Origin: Butyrivibrio hungatei DSM 14810
GTDB lineage: Bacteria; Bacillota; Clostridia; Lachnospirales; Lachnospiraceae
Length of the DNA: 64,000 nt
Reading direction: 5' to 3'
NCBI RefSeq assembly: GCF_900143205.1
Contig: NZ_FRDH01000003.1
Location: forward strand, 248,001-312,000
Shown: piece after piece, positions 8,443 to 17,483 of the stretch
Layout: each line of letters begins with the position of its first letter
Position numbering within the stretch: the first letter of the stretch is position 1
Notes under the pieces: model-generated
What the model was told of the DNA's origin: nothing
Databases searched by the model: none
The model's input: only the letters and a program-made list of their open reading frames with translations
Position numbers and translations under genes: made by a program

Positions 8443-11259
8443 ATGGCAACAAATGTCAAAGAGTGGAAACTCGGTGATCCTATGATCAACGAGAACGACT
8501 ACTGGCAGGATCCTGATTATGTGGCAGAGGATCCTGAAAAAGAAAAGCTGGTCCTTAAGTTGGCAACTATGATAACGGACCGCTACGTCAAAAAACTTAC
8601 TGGTAAGATCAACAACAGAGATCCTGAATATTGGATGCTTGATATGATCCTTACCAAAGAGCAGGTCAAATTCTTGATAAACTTCAAGAAGACCCGTGTT
8701 CCTTATTCTATTCCAGAACTTGCACAAATGAATAACATGTCCGAAGAAGAGACCACCAAGATGGTTGAGCGTCTTCGCTGGATCGGTATTATCGAGCAGA
8801 ACAGAGCAAAGACCTCCGATAAGCACCTTCAATATGAGCTTCCTATCTTCGTTCCAGGTTCAGCAGAGTTTATGATGATGCAGGAAAAACTAACTGATGA
8901 ATTTCCTCAGCTTGCTACTTTCTTTAACCTCATGACTCAGCTGCCACTTGCAGGTATCACTCAGATGGTTCCTCCCGGAGGTGCTGGTATCGGAATGCAC
9001 GTTATTCCAGTAGAAAAAGCTATCGAACTGGAAAATCAATCTGTTCCTGTGGAGCATCTCTCCAGATGGATCGACATGTATGATAAATTCGGTATCTCAG
9101 AATGTTCTTGCCGTAAACAGCAGGCAATGCGCGGTGAAGGAAGCGGTGAGATCCGCGGTGAGTACTGTATCGGTATGGGTGATATGGCTGAATACATGGA
9201 TGATCGTGGAATCGGTCACTATGTATCCAAAGAAGAAGTCTATGAGATATTAAAAAGAGCTGAACGTCACGGCTACGTTCACCAGATCACAAATATTGAC
9301 GGCGAAGGCAAGATCGTTGCCATCTGTAACTGTGCTCCTGGCGTATGTAATGCCCTCCGCACATCACAGCTTTATAACACTCCTAATCTCTCTGCATCAG
9401 CATATCGCGCTCATGTAGAAAAAGATAAGTGCGTTGCCTGTGGTAAATGTGTTGAGGTCTGTCCTGTTGGCGCAGCTAAGCTTGGTCAGAAGCTCTGTAA
9501 AAAAGATGGAAGCGAAGTTAAATATCCTAAGACTCAGCTTCCTGACAACAAAAAGTGGGGACCTGATAAATGGAACTACAACTACAGAGATGACGCCAAG
9601 ATCAACTGCTATGAGACAGGTACTGCCCCATGTAAGACAGCCTGCCCGGTACATCTTTCAGTTCAGGGTTACATCAAGATGGCTGCAGAAGGCAGATATG
9701 AAGATGCATTAAAGCTCATAAAGCAGGATAATCCGTTCCCAATGATCTGCGGCGCAGTATGTAACAGGCGTTGTGAAGATGCCTGCACAAGAGGAACTAT
9801 CGACGAGCCTCTTGCTATCGATGAGATCAAGAAATTCATCGCATCTTTGGACCTTAAGAAGGATGAAAGGTATATTCCTCTTTGTGAAAAGCACGACGGC
9901 GGTTTTTGGAGCGATGACTACAAGGTAGCTGTCATTGGCGGAGGTCCAGCAGGTCTTTCTGCTGCTTTCTTCCTTAGAGAGAACGGCTATCCTGTAACTG
10001 TTTTTGAAAAAGAAAGAAGACCTGGCGGAATGCTGATGAATGGAATTCCAAGCTATCGTCTTGAAAAAGATATAATCGAAGCTGAGATTGAAGTCATCAG
10101 GCAGATGGGTGTAGAGATCAAATGCGGCGTGGAAGTTGGAAAAGACCTTACTATCGAGCAGCTCAGAAGTGAAGGCTACAAGGCTTTCTTCGTAGCTATC
10201 GGTATGCAGGGTGGACGCCTTGCTGGTGTCCCTGGCGAAGATGCTGCCGGCGTTCAGACAGGTGTAGACTTCCTTCGTACAATCAATCAGGATCACTCAG
10301 TAAAACTGCATGGCGGCACTGTTGTAGTAGGCGGCGGTAACGTTGCTATCGACGTAGCTAGAACTGCAGTTAGAGCCGGCGCTTCCAAGGTCACAATGCT
10401 GTGTCTTGAAAGTGAAAAAGAAATGCCTGCTGCCAAAGATGAAGTCGAAGAAGCCCTTGAAGAAGGCATTGAAGTAAAGAATGGCTGGGGACCAAAGGAA
10501 GTCGTTACAGAAAATGGTCACGTAAAGAGCGTTATCTTTAAGAGATGCACAAACGTATTTGACAGTGAGCACAGATTTGCTCCAGTTTATGACGAAAACG
10601 ATACTATAGAGATCCCTTGTGAGAATCTCCTTCTCTCAATCGGTCAGTCAGTTCAGTGGGGAGACCTGTTAAAAGGAACAAAAGTTGAGCTTAATAGAAA
10701 CGGCACTGCCAAAGCTGATCCTCTAACAAGACAGACCGCAGAGCCTGATATCTTTGTAGGCGGCGATGTATTTACCGGTGCAAAATTTGCAATCGACGCC
10801 ATCGCTGGTGGCCGAGAAGGCTTCGTTTCTATCAACCGCTTCGTGCACAAAGGAAACAGACTAGATCTCGCCAGAGACAGACGTGAATTTATTGAGCTTG
10901 ATAAGGATGACATCCAGGTTGAGAGCTTTGATAATGCCAAGAGACAGATTCCTGGCAAAAAAGCCGGTATTGCCAAAGATACCTTTGAAGACCTTAGACT
11001 TACCCTTACAGAAGAACAGGTTAAAGCAGAAGCTTCAAGATGTCTTGGATGCGGCGCTACAACTGTTGATGAAAACAGATGTATCGGATGTGGTCTTTGC
11101 ACCACCAAGTGCGAATTTGACGCCATCCACTTATCTCGTGACATTCCAAAAGCAAGCACCATGTACAGATCTGAAGATAAGCTAAAAGCAGTTGGTCCTT
11201 ATGCTGCAAAACGTGCCGGAAAGATACTTATCAACAAGATTACTGGCGACAAAAAATAA
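8443..11259 (+). CDS. Multidomain iron-sulfur FAD/NAD(P) oxidoreductase (GltD/DPD-type), 938 aa
   Basis: Visible modules in order: a winged-helix-like segment (about 65-125, PYSIPELAQMNNMSEEE), a Cys cluster region (CSC near 220, CNC and CNA near 290), a ferredoxin 4Fe-4S motif CVACGKCVEVCP near 330, the N-terminal GltD-like cluster domain (CKTACPVHLSVQGYI near 395 and CNRRCEDAC near 440), an FAD fold VIGGGPAGLSAA near 497, a nucleotide fold VVGGGNVAIDVA near 629, and a C-terminal two-cluster end (CLGCGATTVDENRC, CIGCGLCTTKC, 867-897). GltD-like domains move electrons from NAD(P)H through FAD to Fe-S clusters. The partner and substrate are unknown; it stands alone, divergent from trp. GGGG about 13 bases before the ATG is the likely ribosome site. 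Confidence 0.88.
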   Translation: MATNVKEWKLGDPMINENDYWQDPDYVAEDPEKEKLVLKLATMITDRYVKKLTGKINNRDPEYWMLDMILTKEQVKFLINFKKTRVPYSIPELAQMNNMSEEETTKMVERLRWIGIIEQNRAKTSDKHLQYELPIFVPGSAEFMMMQEKLTDEFPQLATFFNLMTQLPLAGITQMVPPGGAGIGMHVIPVEKAIELENQSVPVEHLSRWIDMYDKFGISECSCRKQQAMRGEGSGEIRGEYCIGMGDMAEYMDDRGIGHYVSKEEVYEILKRAERHGYVHQITNIDGEGKIVAICNCAPGVCNALRTSQLYNTPNLSASAYRAHVEKDKCVACGKCVEVCPVGAAKLGQKLCKKDGSEVKYPKTQLPDNKKWGPDKWNYNYRDDAKINCYETGTAPCKTACPVHLSVQGYIKMAAEGRYEDALKLIKQDNPFPMICGAVCNRRCEDACTRGTIDEPLAIDEIKKFIASLDLKKDERYIPLCEKHDGGFWSDDYKVAVIGGGPAGLSAAFFLRENGYPVTVFEKERRPGGMLMNGIPSYRLEKDIIEAEIEVIRQMGVEIKCGVEVGKDLTIEQLRSEGYKAFFVAIGMQGGRLAGVPGEDAAGVQTGVDFLRTINQDHSVKLHGGTVVVGGGNVAIDVARTAVRAGASKVTMLCLESEKEMPAAKDEVEEALEEGIEVKNGWGPKEVVTENGHVKSVIFKRCTNVFDSEHRFAPVYDENDTIEIPCENLLLSIGQSVQWGDLLKGTKVELNRNGTAKADPLTRQTAEPDIFVGGDVFTGAKFAIDAIAGGREGFVSINRFVHKGNRLDLARDRREFIELDKDDIQVESFDNAKRQIPGKKAGIAKDTFEDLRLTLTEEQVKAEASRCLGCGATTVDENRCIGCGLCTTKCEFDAIHLSRDIPKASTMYRSEDKLKAVGPYAAKRAGKILINKITGDKK

Positions 11260-11275
11260 TATTTTTTAAGATACT

Positions 11276-11321
11276 AAAAAGGCTTGATCCCTTAATAATC
11301 AGGATCAAGCCTTTATCTTTT
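11276..11321. terminator. Bidirectional terminator between convergent genes
   Basis: AAAGGCTTGATCC (11278-11290) pairs perfectly with GGATCAAGCCTTT (11302-11314), with A-rich sequence on one side and T-rich on the other, serving the oxidoreductase on the plus strand and the DUF4317 gene on the minus strand. Confidence 0.88.
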
Positions 11322-11329
11322 AAAATTGA

Positions 11330-12466
11330 TCACTTATTCATAAATGTTCTTACATTGATTCCATTAACTTCGATGTGATCATCAACTTCAATCACAAGGC
11401 ACTGTCTACCATCGATGATCTTGGATTCAACAAGGTCTGTTCTGTCAGGCTTAACCTTGATCACAACGTCAGGAGTCTCGATGTCGAACTTCTTGGTATT
11501 GGCAATGTTACTGGCAAGAAGAGGGAAATCCTCATCTCCTGCGCATTTTGTATAGTTCTCATCAAAGTAGCCAAGTCTTTCTTCTGATACACCACTATCC
11601 TGAAGGAGCTGCTTAACGTCATTTTTGTTAAGCTCAAGTGGCTCTGAATCACCCTCGTGATTTTCGATCATCTCATTAAGATTGTCATGAATATTTCTCA
11701 TGATATCGTAGTCAGCATCCTCACCAATAGTATTCTGAACTACAGCATCAAAGAGATCTCTTTGCTCTGGAGCAGAGATAGGTGCTCTTCCACCAAACAT
11801 AGCCTCCACAAACTCAGGCTGAAGATCATCAGGCTTCTTGGTAAAGTAGAGCATGTTGTGGATATCTGTATCTCTTTCTATAAATGCTGGGAAAAGAAAT
11901 CCCTTAGTAGGTCCATCTACTACCCAGTCACGATATCTGTCTTCAATGACATTCTTGCTTTCATTGTAACCAAGACCTGCCTTGGAGAGCTTAACAGGAC
12001 ATATGCTGCAAAGGATATAGTCGTATATCTTATCTGAAGCATCTTCCATCTCAATACCATCACTGGTAACGCCAGGGATATCATAAACAGCGTGAACCAG
12101 GATAATATAGTAGTTCTCGCCATTTACATAATTGGCTATGATCTTGTCATAGCACTCATCCACAAGCTCATCATCTTCAAGCTTGGAATTACGCAATGTC
12201 AAAAGAAAGTCCTGAGTTCCTCCTGGCTGTTCCTGTTCAAGAGGAAACTCAAGACTGATCAGATTCTTGCCAAATGTTCCGGCTAAAGTATGCTGGAATA
12301 TATCCAGATATTTGTACATCTCCTCATCAGGGAGCTGTCCGAAAGCCTTTCTGAATGTTAGTTTCTTGTTCTTTTCATGATCCACATAGCAACCACATAT
12401 GTGATCGATAGTGCATCTGTCTGGTGTAAACTGTTTCTTGATCTCTAATGTTTCTGCCTTATTCAT
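11330..12466 (-). CDS. DUF4317 family protein
   Basis: A 378-residue soluble acidic protein. The N-terminal KKQFTPDRCTIDHICGCYVDHEKNK segment with its Cys-X-Cys is what I associate with DUF4317, a family common in Clostridia and without known function. The centre has ILVHAVYDIP and CPVKLSKAGLGYN. No signal peptide or membrane segment. It lies 9 bases after the CheC-like gene, so the two are probably one transcript. No function is claimed. Confidence 0.75.
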   Translation of the reverse strand: MNKAETLEIKKQFTPDRCTIDHICGCYVDHEKNKKLTFRKAFGQLPDEEMYKYLDIFQHTLAGTFGKNLISLEFPLEQEQPGGTQDFLLTLRNSKLEDDELVDECYDKIIANYVNGENYYIILVHAVYDIPGVTSDGIEMEDASDKIYDYILCSICPVKLSKAGLGYNESKNVIEDRYRDWVVDGPTKGFLFPAFIERDTDIHNMLYFTKKPDDLQPEFVEAMFGGRAPISAPEQRDLFDAVVQNTIGEDADYDIMRNIHDNLNEMIENHEGDSEPLELNKNDVKQLLQDSGVSEERLGYFDENYTKCAGDEDFPLLASNIANTKKFDIETPDVVIKVKPDRTDLVESKIIDGRQCLVIEVDDHIEVNGINVRTFMNK

Positions 12467-12475
12467 AATCTAGTA

Positions 12476-13081
12476 TTATTTTCCTTTTTCAATAAATTTT
12501 TGGCACATGTCCTCAGCAAACTGCACTGGATAGAGCTGTACCATTACGGAATCAATAAGATCTCCTATTGTCATCCTAAATGCTATTTTAACAAATTTAT
12601 CGTAAGTAGTATCAAACATTTTTTCAAAAACTTTAATACTCTCAACATCAATCTGATTAACTATAGGCGTACTGATATCTGTAGCTATTCCAAGCATTGA
12701 AGAAAGAGATGTGGCACTTGTTCCCATCATCTGATTCATGGCTTCAGAAGCAGCAGAAAGATGAAGATCTGTAATCTCTCCTGCAGTGTTTGTTCCATCT
12801 CCGCCCATCATCAGATCTGTCATAACCTTTACATCATGTTCCTTGAGCACAAGCACGTTATTGCCCTCAAGTCCTTTTACATAATGTATCTGTACGAAAA
12901 TGCATGTCTTTTCATAATCATCGAGAGCTTCACTTCTCTTGATTATCTTGACATTAGGAGTTGTTATATCAACCTTACGATTAACCATCATGCTAAGGGT
13001 GGTCGCGGAATTACCCATACTGATGTTAGCTATTTCACCAAGGATATCAATCTGATCATTTGTTAAGATAATCTCTTCCAA
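12476..13081 (-). CDS. CheC/FliY-type phosphatase-like protein (TTG start)
   Basis: Two copies of the CheC helix motif are visible: GEIANISMGNSATTLSMM near residue 15 and AASEAMNQMMGTSATSLSSM near residue 110. Such proteins dephosphorylate CheY-P; FliY carries the same domain fused to a SpoA domain, which is missing here. The frame stays open upstream to an ATG at 13243, but that stretch is low-complexity and AT-rich; GGAGG sits 8 bases before the TTG at 13081, giving a 201-residue protein that begins right at the conserved domain. GTG codons just upstream overlap the ribosome site. No other chemotaxis gene is in the window. Confidence 0.8.
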   Translation of the reverse strand: MEEIILTNDQIDILGEIANISMGNSATTLSMMVNRKVDITTPNVKIIKRSEALDDYEKTCIFVQIHYVKGLEGNNVLVLKEHDVKVMTDLMMGGDGTNTAGEITDLHLSAASEAMNQMMGTSATSLSSMLGIATDISTPIVNQIDVESIKVFEKMFDTTYDKFVKIAFRMTIGDLIDSVMVQLYPVQFAEDMCQKFIEKGK

Positions 13082-13287
13082 GTTACGCACCTCCACCAAA
13101 TTTAATGATAAACCATACATATATTTTAAATTATTATAGTTTACATTGTAAAGATGATTTACGTTATTACCGCAAGGTTTATTCTTTTTTAAGAATATTA
13201 TGATGTCATTTATCGTCATACCTAGTATAATAAAAGAGAGCATTTTTGAACGCTTATGAATTTCTATGATTATTATTCTTTTTGCAT

Positions 13288-13334
13288 TTTGATTATTTTT
13301 GATTTTTTGTGATTGCCTTTGATTGAGTTTGATG
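13288..13334 (+). promoter_or_regulatory. Five phased TTTGATT direct repeats (likely DeoR/FruR operator)
   Basis: TTTGATT or a one-base variant begins at 13288, 13298, 13308 (TGTGATT), 13318 and 13328 (TTTGATG), each exactly 10 bp apart, so all five face one side of the helix. The array ends about 40 bp before the DeoR-type gene, where its promoter should lie. DeoR-family regulators of sugar operons are known to bind short direct repeats of this spacing, so autoregulation and control of the fru operon is inferred. The 293-base gap (13082-13374) holds no gene. Confidence 0.75.
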
Positions 13335-13374
13335 TTATTATCAAATTATCTAAATTATTATATAAGAGGCAAGT

Positions 13375-14121
13375 ATGCTTACAAAAGAACGACGTGATCT
13401 GATAGTTTCATATATTAATGAAAATAATGCAGTTACTGTTGCGCAGCTTATGGAGCAATTTGATGCTTCCGCTGCCACTATCCGCAGGGATCTTTCAGTC
13501 CTCCACGATGAAAAGCGAATTCTTAAGGTTTTTGGCGGCGCAACTTCATTAAGTTCTACTGATGTCAACACTATTGAGCCCACAGTATCAGCCAAGGCTT
13601 CACTTAATATTGCTGAGAAAGAAGCAATCAGCAAATATGCTGCTTCTCTCATAAACGATGACGACTTTGTATATATTGACTCTGGTACAACAACTTTGGA
13701 GATGATCAAATTCATTGACAATACCAAGGCTAAATACATTACTAACGGTATCGTTCATGCCAAGAAGCTTCTTGAAAAGAACTTAAGCACAATGATAATT
13801 GGTGGCAGATGTAAGTTTGCTACAGAGGCCATAATTGGTCCTGATTGTATTGAGGGAATCAGCAAGTATCATTTCACCAAAGCTTTTATGGGAACTAACG
13901 GCATCTCTTTAACCGCAGGCTTTACTACTCCTGATGTAGACGAGGCCCTTGTTAAAGCGGAAGCCGTTAAGCATGCTTACATCTCTTATATTCTTGCAGA
14001 CCACAGCAAATTCGGACTGGTAAGTTCCGTTACTTTTGCTGATATTACCAAATGTTGCATCATAACTGACAAGGAACCCAAGGCTAGTTATGGCAGCAAG
14101 ACAATAATAAAGGTCGTATAA
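13375..14121 (+). CDS. fruR: DeoR-family regulator of the fructose operon
   Basis: A 248-residue protein with the DeoR helix-turn-helix at the N terminus (TVAQLMEQFDASAATIRRDLSVL, residues 22-45) and a DeoRC sensor domain with the phosphosugar-binding loop YIDSGTTTLEM near residue 102. First gene of the fru operon, 14 bases before fruK, which argues that it senses fructose 1-phosphate or a related ester and represses the operon. Confidence 0.9.
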   Translation: MLTKERRDLIVSYINENNAVTVAQLMEQFDASAATIRRDLSVLHDEKRILKVFGGATSLSSTDVNTIEPTVSAKASLNIAEKEAISKYAASLINDDDFVYIDSGTTTLEMIKFIDNTKAKYITNGIVHAKKLLEKNLSTMIIGGRCKFATEAIIGPDCIEGISKYHFTKAFMGTNGISLTAGFTTPDVDEALVKAEAVKHAYISYILADHSKFGLVSSVTFADITKCCIITDKEPKASYGSKTIIKVV

Positions 14122-14135
14122 AAAGGAGGAAAGCA

Positions 14136-15041
14136 ATGATTTACACCGTTACCTTTAATCCTGCAATTGATTATGTGGTACGAATGAGCGATGAGCTGCT
14201 CCCAGGAATGACCAACCGCTCCGATTCCGAAGAATGCTACTTTGGTGGCAAAGGAATAAATGTTTCTACTATCTTAAAAAATCTTGGACTTGATAATACA
14301 GCCCTTGGATTTGTTGCAGGCTTTACAGGCGATGCCATTGAGAAAAGCGTAAATGAAAGAGGCATCAAAGCTGATTTCATCAAGTTAAAAGATGGCATTT
14401 CAAGAATCAATGTCAAGATCAAAGGCCAGGCAGAAACTGAGATAAACGCTCAGGGTCCTATGATTCCAGAAGAGGATCAGAAAAAGCTCTTTGACAAGTT
14501 AAACACATTAAAAGATGGCGACATCCTTATCCTCGCTGGAAGTATTCCTAATTCTCTTCCAAGCGATGTATATGAAAAGATCATCGCCCTTGTAAATGAC
14601 AGAAAGATCGAGGTTGTTGTGGATGCTACAAAGGATCTTTTGAAAAACGTCCTTAAATATCATCCATTCTTAATAAAACCAAACAATCATGAACTTGGTG
14701 AGATGTTTGGAACCGTCTTAAAGACAGACGAAGAGATTGAGGCTCATGCCAAGAAGCTTCAGGAACTTGGTGCCAGAAACGTCCTCATCTCAATGGCTGG
14801 AGACGGCGCAATGCTCATTACTGAAGCAGGCGAAAAATACAGAGTAGGTGTACCAAAGGGTAAGGTTAAAAACTCCGTAGGCGCAGGCGATTCAATGGTT
14901 GCCGGATTTGTAGCCGGATACCTCAAGACAGGTAGCTACAAAGAGGCACTCAAGATGGGTACTGCCGCAGGAAGCGCAACAGCTTTCTCAGACGACCTGG
15001 CAACAGGTGAAGCGATCAACGAACTGTACAATAACCTATAA
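14136..15041 (+). CDS. fruK: 1-phosphofructokinase
   Basis: A 301-residue PfkB-family kinase making fructose 1,6-bisphosphate from the fructose 1-phosphate delivered by the PTS. Signature 1 GGKGINVSTILKNLG is near residue 37 and signature 2 with the catalytic Asp, NSVGAGDSMVAGF, near residue 247. AAAGGAGG precedes the ATG. Tagatose-6-phosphate kinase is the main alternative, but the fructose IIABC next door decides. Confidence 0.94.
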   Translation: MIYTVTFNPAIDYVVRMSDELLPGMTNRSDSEECYFGGKGINVSTILKNLGLDNTALGFVAGFTGDAIEKSVNERGIKADFIKLKDGISRINVKIKGQAETEINAQGPMIPEEDQKKLFDKLNTLKDGDILILAGSIPNSLPSDVYEKIIALVNDRKIEVVVDATKDLLKNVLKYHPFLIKPNNHELGEMFGTVLKTDEEIEAHAKKLQELGARNVLISMAGDGAMLITEAGEKYRVGVPKGKVKNSVGAGDSMVAGFVAGYLKTGSYKEALKMGTAAGSATAFSDDLATGEAINELYNNL

Positions 15042-15056
15042 GGTAAAGGAGGGTCT

Positions 15057-17147
15057 ATGAAAATCACAGATTTACTTAAAAAAGAAGGCATTAGCCTTAA
15101 CTGCAACGCAAATGATCAGATTTCAGCTATTGATGCTCTCGTAGAGCTTCATTCAAAGGTAGGCAATCTTTCAGACGCAAAAGAATTCAAAAACGCTATC
15201 CTTGAACGTGAAGGAAAGGGTTCAACAGCTATAGGAATGGGAATTGCAGTTCCTCATGCCAAGTCAGCTTCAGTTGCTAAGGCTGGTCTTACTGCTATCA
15301 CTATTCCTGGTGGTATTGATTACAAGTCACTTGATGGCAACCCAAGTAATCTCTTCTTCATGATCGCAGCTCCTGATACAGCAGCTGACACACATCTTGA
15401 AGTTTTATCAAAACTCATGACTCTTCTTATGGATGCTACTTTTGCCAAGAAGCTTGTAGAAGCTAAGACAGCAGATGAATTCCTTAAGATCATCGATGAC
15501 AAAGAAGCCGAAAAAGATAAAGAAAACGAAGCAAAGAATGCTACTTCTGCTCCAGCAAAGACAAGTTCAGCTAAAAAGCTTGTTGGTGTTACTGCCTGCC
15601 CTACAGGTATCGCACACACATTTATGGCTGCTGAAGCTCTTGAGCTTAAGGCAAAAGAACTTGGTATAGATATCAAGGTTGAAAAAGATGGATCAGGCGG
15701 AGCAAAGGATGTTCTGACAGCTTCTGAAATTGCAGAGGCCGATGCAGTTATCGTAGCTTGCGACAAAAATATCGAAATGGGCAGATTTGATGGAAAGCCT
15801 GTTATCATAACTTCTACAAAAGAAGCTATACACACTCCAGAAAAGCTCCTTGAAAAAGCTGCATCTGGTAATGTATCAATCTATCATCATACAGGCACAG
15901 TAACAAAGCGTGATGAAAGTACCGGAAACGAAAGTTTGGGAAGAAAGTTCTACAAGCACCTTATGAACGGTGTTTCACATATGCTTCCATTCGTAATCGG
16001 TGGTGGTATCATGATTGCTCTTGCATTCCTTATTGATACTATCTGCGGATACGGTGCAGATGGTGGTTATGACTTTGGTAACATGCTTCCACTTTCATCC
16101 TTCCTTAAATATGTAGGTGGTCTTGCAATGGGCCTTATGGTTCCTGTCCTTGCAGGATATATTGCTGAGTCAATCGCAGACAGACCTGGTCTCGCAGTTG
16201 GTTTCACAGGTGGTCTCCTTGCAGCCAATGGTAATGCTGCCCTTTTTGTAAATGACAAGCCAGCCTTCCCATGGGTTACAAGATTCTTTGGTGAGGGTGC
16301 TCCTCTCGATGGTTTCAACCATTTCATCGGATCATTTGCTTTCACAAATGAAGGTGCAACTGTTTCCGGATTCCTTGGAGGTATTGCAGCTGGTTTCCTT
16401 GCTGGTGCTATCGTACTCCTGCTCAAGAAACTTACAGCTAATTTCCCAAAGAGCTTAGAAGGAATCAAGCCTACACTCATTTATCCATTATGCGGTGTAT
16501 TTATCATGGGTGTAGCAATGTGCTTTATCCTTAACCCAATTATTGGACTTATCAACACAGGTCTTTCAATCATGCTTACAGCCCTTAGTAATGCTGGTCT
16601 TCTTGCTCTTCTTGGTCTTCTCCTTGGAGCTATGATGGCTATCGATATGGGAGGCCCTATCAACAAGGCAGCTTACGTATTTGGTACTGGTATGCTGGAT
16701 ACAGCAGCTACTCTTATGGCTGCAGGTGCTCTGGCAACAGATCCTGAGGTACAGGCATGTTATATAGCAATGGCTTCTATCATGGTTGGTGGTATGGTTC
16801 CTCCTGTTGGTATCGCTATTGCATGTAAGTTGTTCCCTAATAAGTTCACAAAGTCAGAACGTGATTCTTGGCTTTCAAATATCGTAATGGGAAGTTCATT
16901 CATCACAGAAGGTGCTATTCCATTTGCTGCTGCAGATCCACTTCACGTAATACCATGTACCCTCGTAGGTGCTGGTGTTGCCGGTCTTCTCTCAGCAATC
17001 TTCAAATGCACACTTATGGCTCCACACGGTGGAATATTCGTATTCGCAACAGTTGGTCATCCACTTCTTTACATCGTGGCTTGGCTTGTTGGTTCCATCA
17101 TTACAGCAGTTATGCTCGGCTTGATCAAAAAGCCTGCAAATAAATAA
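15057..17147 (+). CDS. fruA: PTS fructose permease IIABC
   Basis: A 696-residue polytopic protein that imports fructose as fructose 1-phosphate. Domain order is IIA (1-150, phospho-His 67 in GIAVPHAK), a Lys/Ala-rich linker (about 155-173), IIB (175-270, phospho-Cys 181 in TACPTGIAHTF) and IIC (310-690, about ten hydrophobic helices). All three domains needed downstream of HPr are in one chain. AAAGGAGGG lies 7 bases before the start. Confidence 0.95.
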   Translation: MKITDLLKKEGISLNCNANDQISAIDALVELHSKVGNLSDAKEFKNAILEREGKGSTAIGMGIAVPHAKSASVAKAGLTAITIPGGIDYKSLDGNPSNLFFMIAAPDTAADTHLEVLSKLMTLLMDATFAKKLVEAKTADEFLKIIDDKEAEKDKENEAKNATSAPAKTSSAKKLVGVTACPTGIAHTFMAAEALELKAKELGIDIKVEKDGSGGAKDVLTASEIAEADAVIVACDKNIEMGRFDGKPVIITSTKEAIHTPEKLLEKAASGNVSIYHHTGTVTKRDESTGNESLGRKFYKHLMNGVSHMLPFVIGGGIMIALAFLIDTICGYGADGGYDFGNMLPLSSFLKYVGGLAMGLMVPVLAGYIAESIADRPGLAVGFTGGLLAANGNAALFVNDKPAFPWVTRFFGEGAPLDGFNHFIGSFAFTNEGATVSGFLGGIAAGFLAGAIVLLLKKLTANFPKSLEGIKPTLIYPLCGVFIMGVAMCFILNPIIGLINTGLSIMLTALSNAGLLALLGLLLGAMMAIDMGGPINKAAYVFGTGMLDTAATLMAAGALATDPEVQACYIAMASIMVGGMVPPVGIAIACKLFPNKFTKSERDSWLSNIVMGSSFITEGAIPFAAADPLHVIPCTLVGAGVAGLLSAIFKCTLMAPHGGIFVFATVGHPLLYIVAWLVGSIITAVMLGLIKKPANK

Positions 17148-17159
17148 TTAACATAATCT

Positions 17160-17184
17160 ACCCGAGGGACTTGTTCCCTCGGGC
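17160..17184 (+). other. Intercistronic hairpin fruA-ptsH
   Basis: CCCGAGGGA (17161-17169) pairs with TCCCTCGGG (17175-17183). No T-run follows on the plus strand, so it is more likely an RNA processing or stability hairpin, or a partial terminator, that lets ptsHI levels differ from fruA. Confidence 0.65.
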
Positions 17185-17207
17185 ATTGAAAAGAAAGAGG
17201 TATTAAA

Positions 17208-17471
17208 ATGGTTTCACAGGTAGTAAAAGTAACAAATGAACAGGGAATGCACATGCGCCCAGCAAGTCTTTTTTCACAGACAGTAACACCATTCACAAGT
17301 GACGTTAAGATTGTATTTAACGGAACTTCTTATGATGCAAAAAGCGTTATGATGCTTATGAGCGCTTGCATCAAGTGTGGTGCTGAGATTGAGATCCAGT
17401 GTGATGGTCCTGATGAGCAGGAAGCTCTTAAAAAGGCTGTTGAGCTTGTAGAAAGTGGACTTGGAGATTAA
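17208..17471 (+). CDS. ptsH: Phosphocarrier protein HPr
   Basis: An 87-residue protein with both regulatory sites at their usual numbers: phospho-His 15 in GMHMRPAS and Ser 46 in DAKSVMML, the target of HPr kinase in Firmicutes. It passes phosphate from enzyme I to the IIA domains, and with Ser-P serves catabolite control. It is followed directly by ptsI. Confidence 0.95.
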   Translation: MVSQVVKVTNEQGMHMRPASLFSQTVTPFTSDVKIVFNGTSYDAKSVMMLMSACIKCGAEIEIQCDGPDEQEALKKAVELVESGLGD

Positions 17472-17483
17472 TTGGAGGTACAC

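Noticed and set aside
9709-10296. 195-aa antisense ORF
   Set aside because: Shadow of the 938-aa oxidoreductase; no domain or ribosome site.
15320-15835. 171-aa antisense ORF in fruA
   Set aside because: Ser/Ala-rich shadow of the IIA-IIB region caused by codon bias.
17472-17483. TTG start for enzyme I
   Set aside because: It directly abuts the ptsH stop and overlaps the ribosome site; the ATG at 17484 is better placed.
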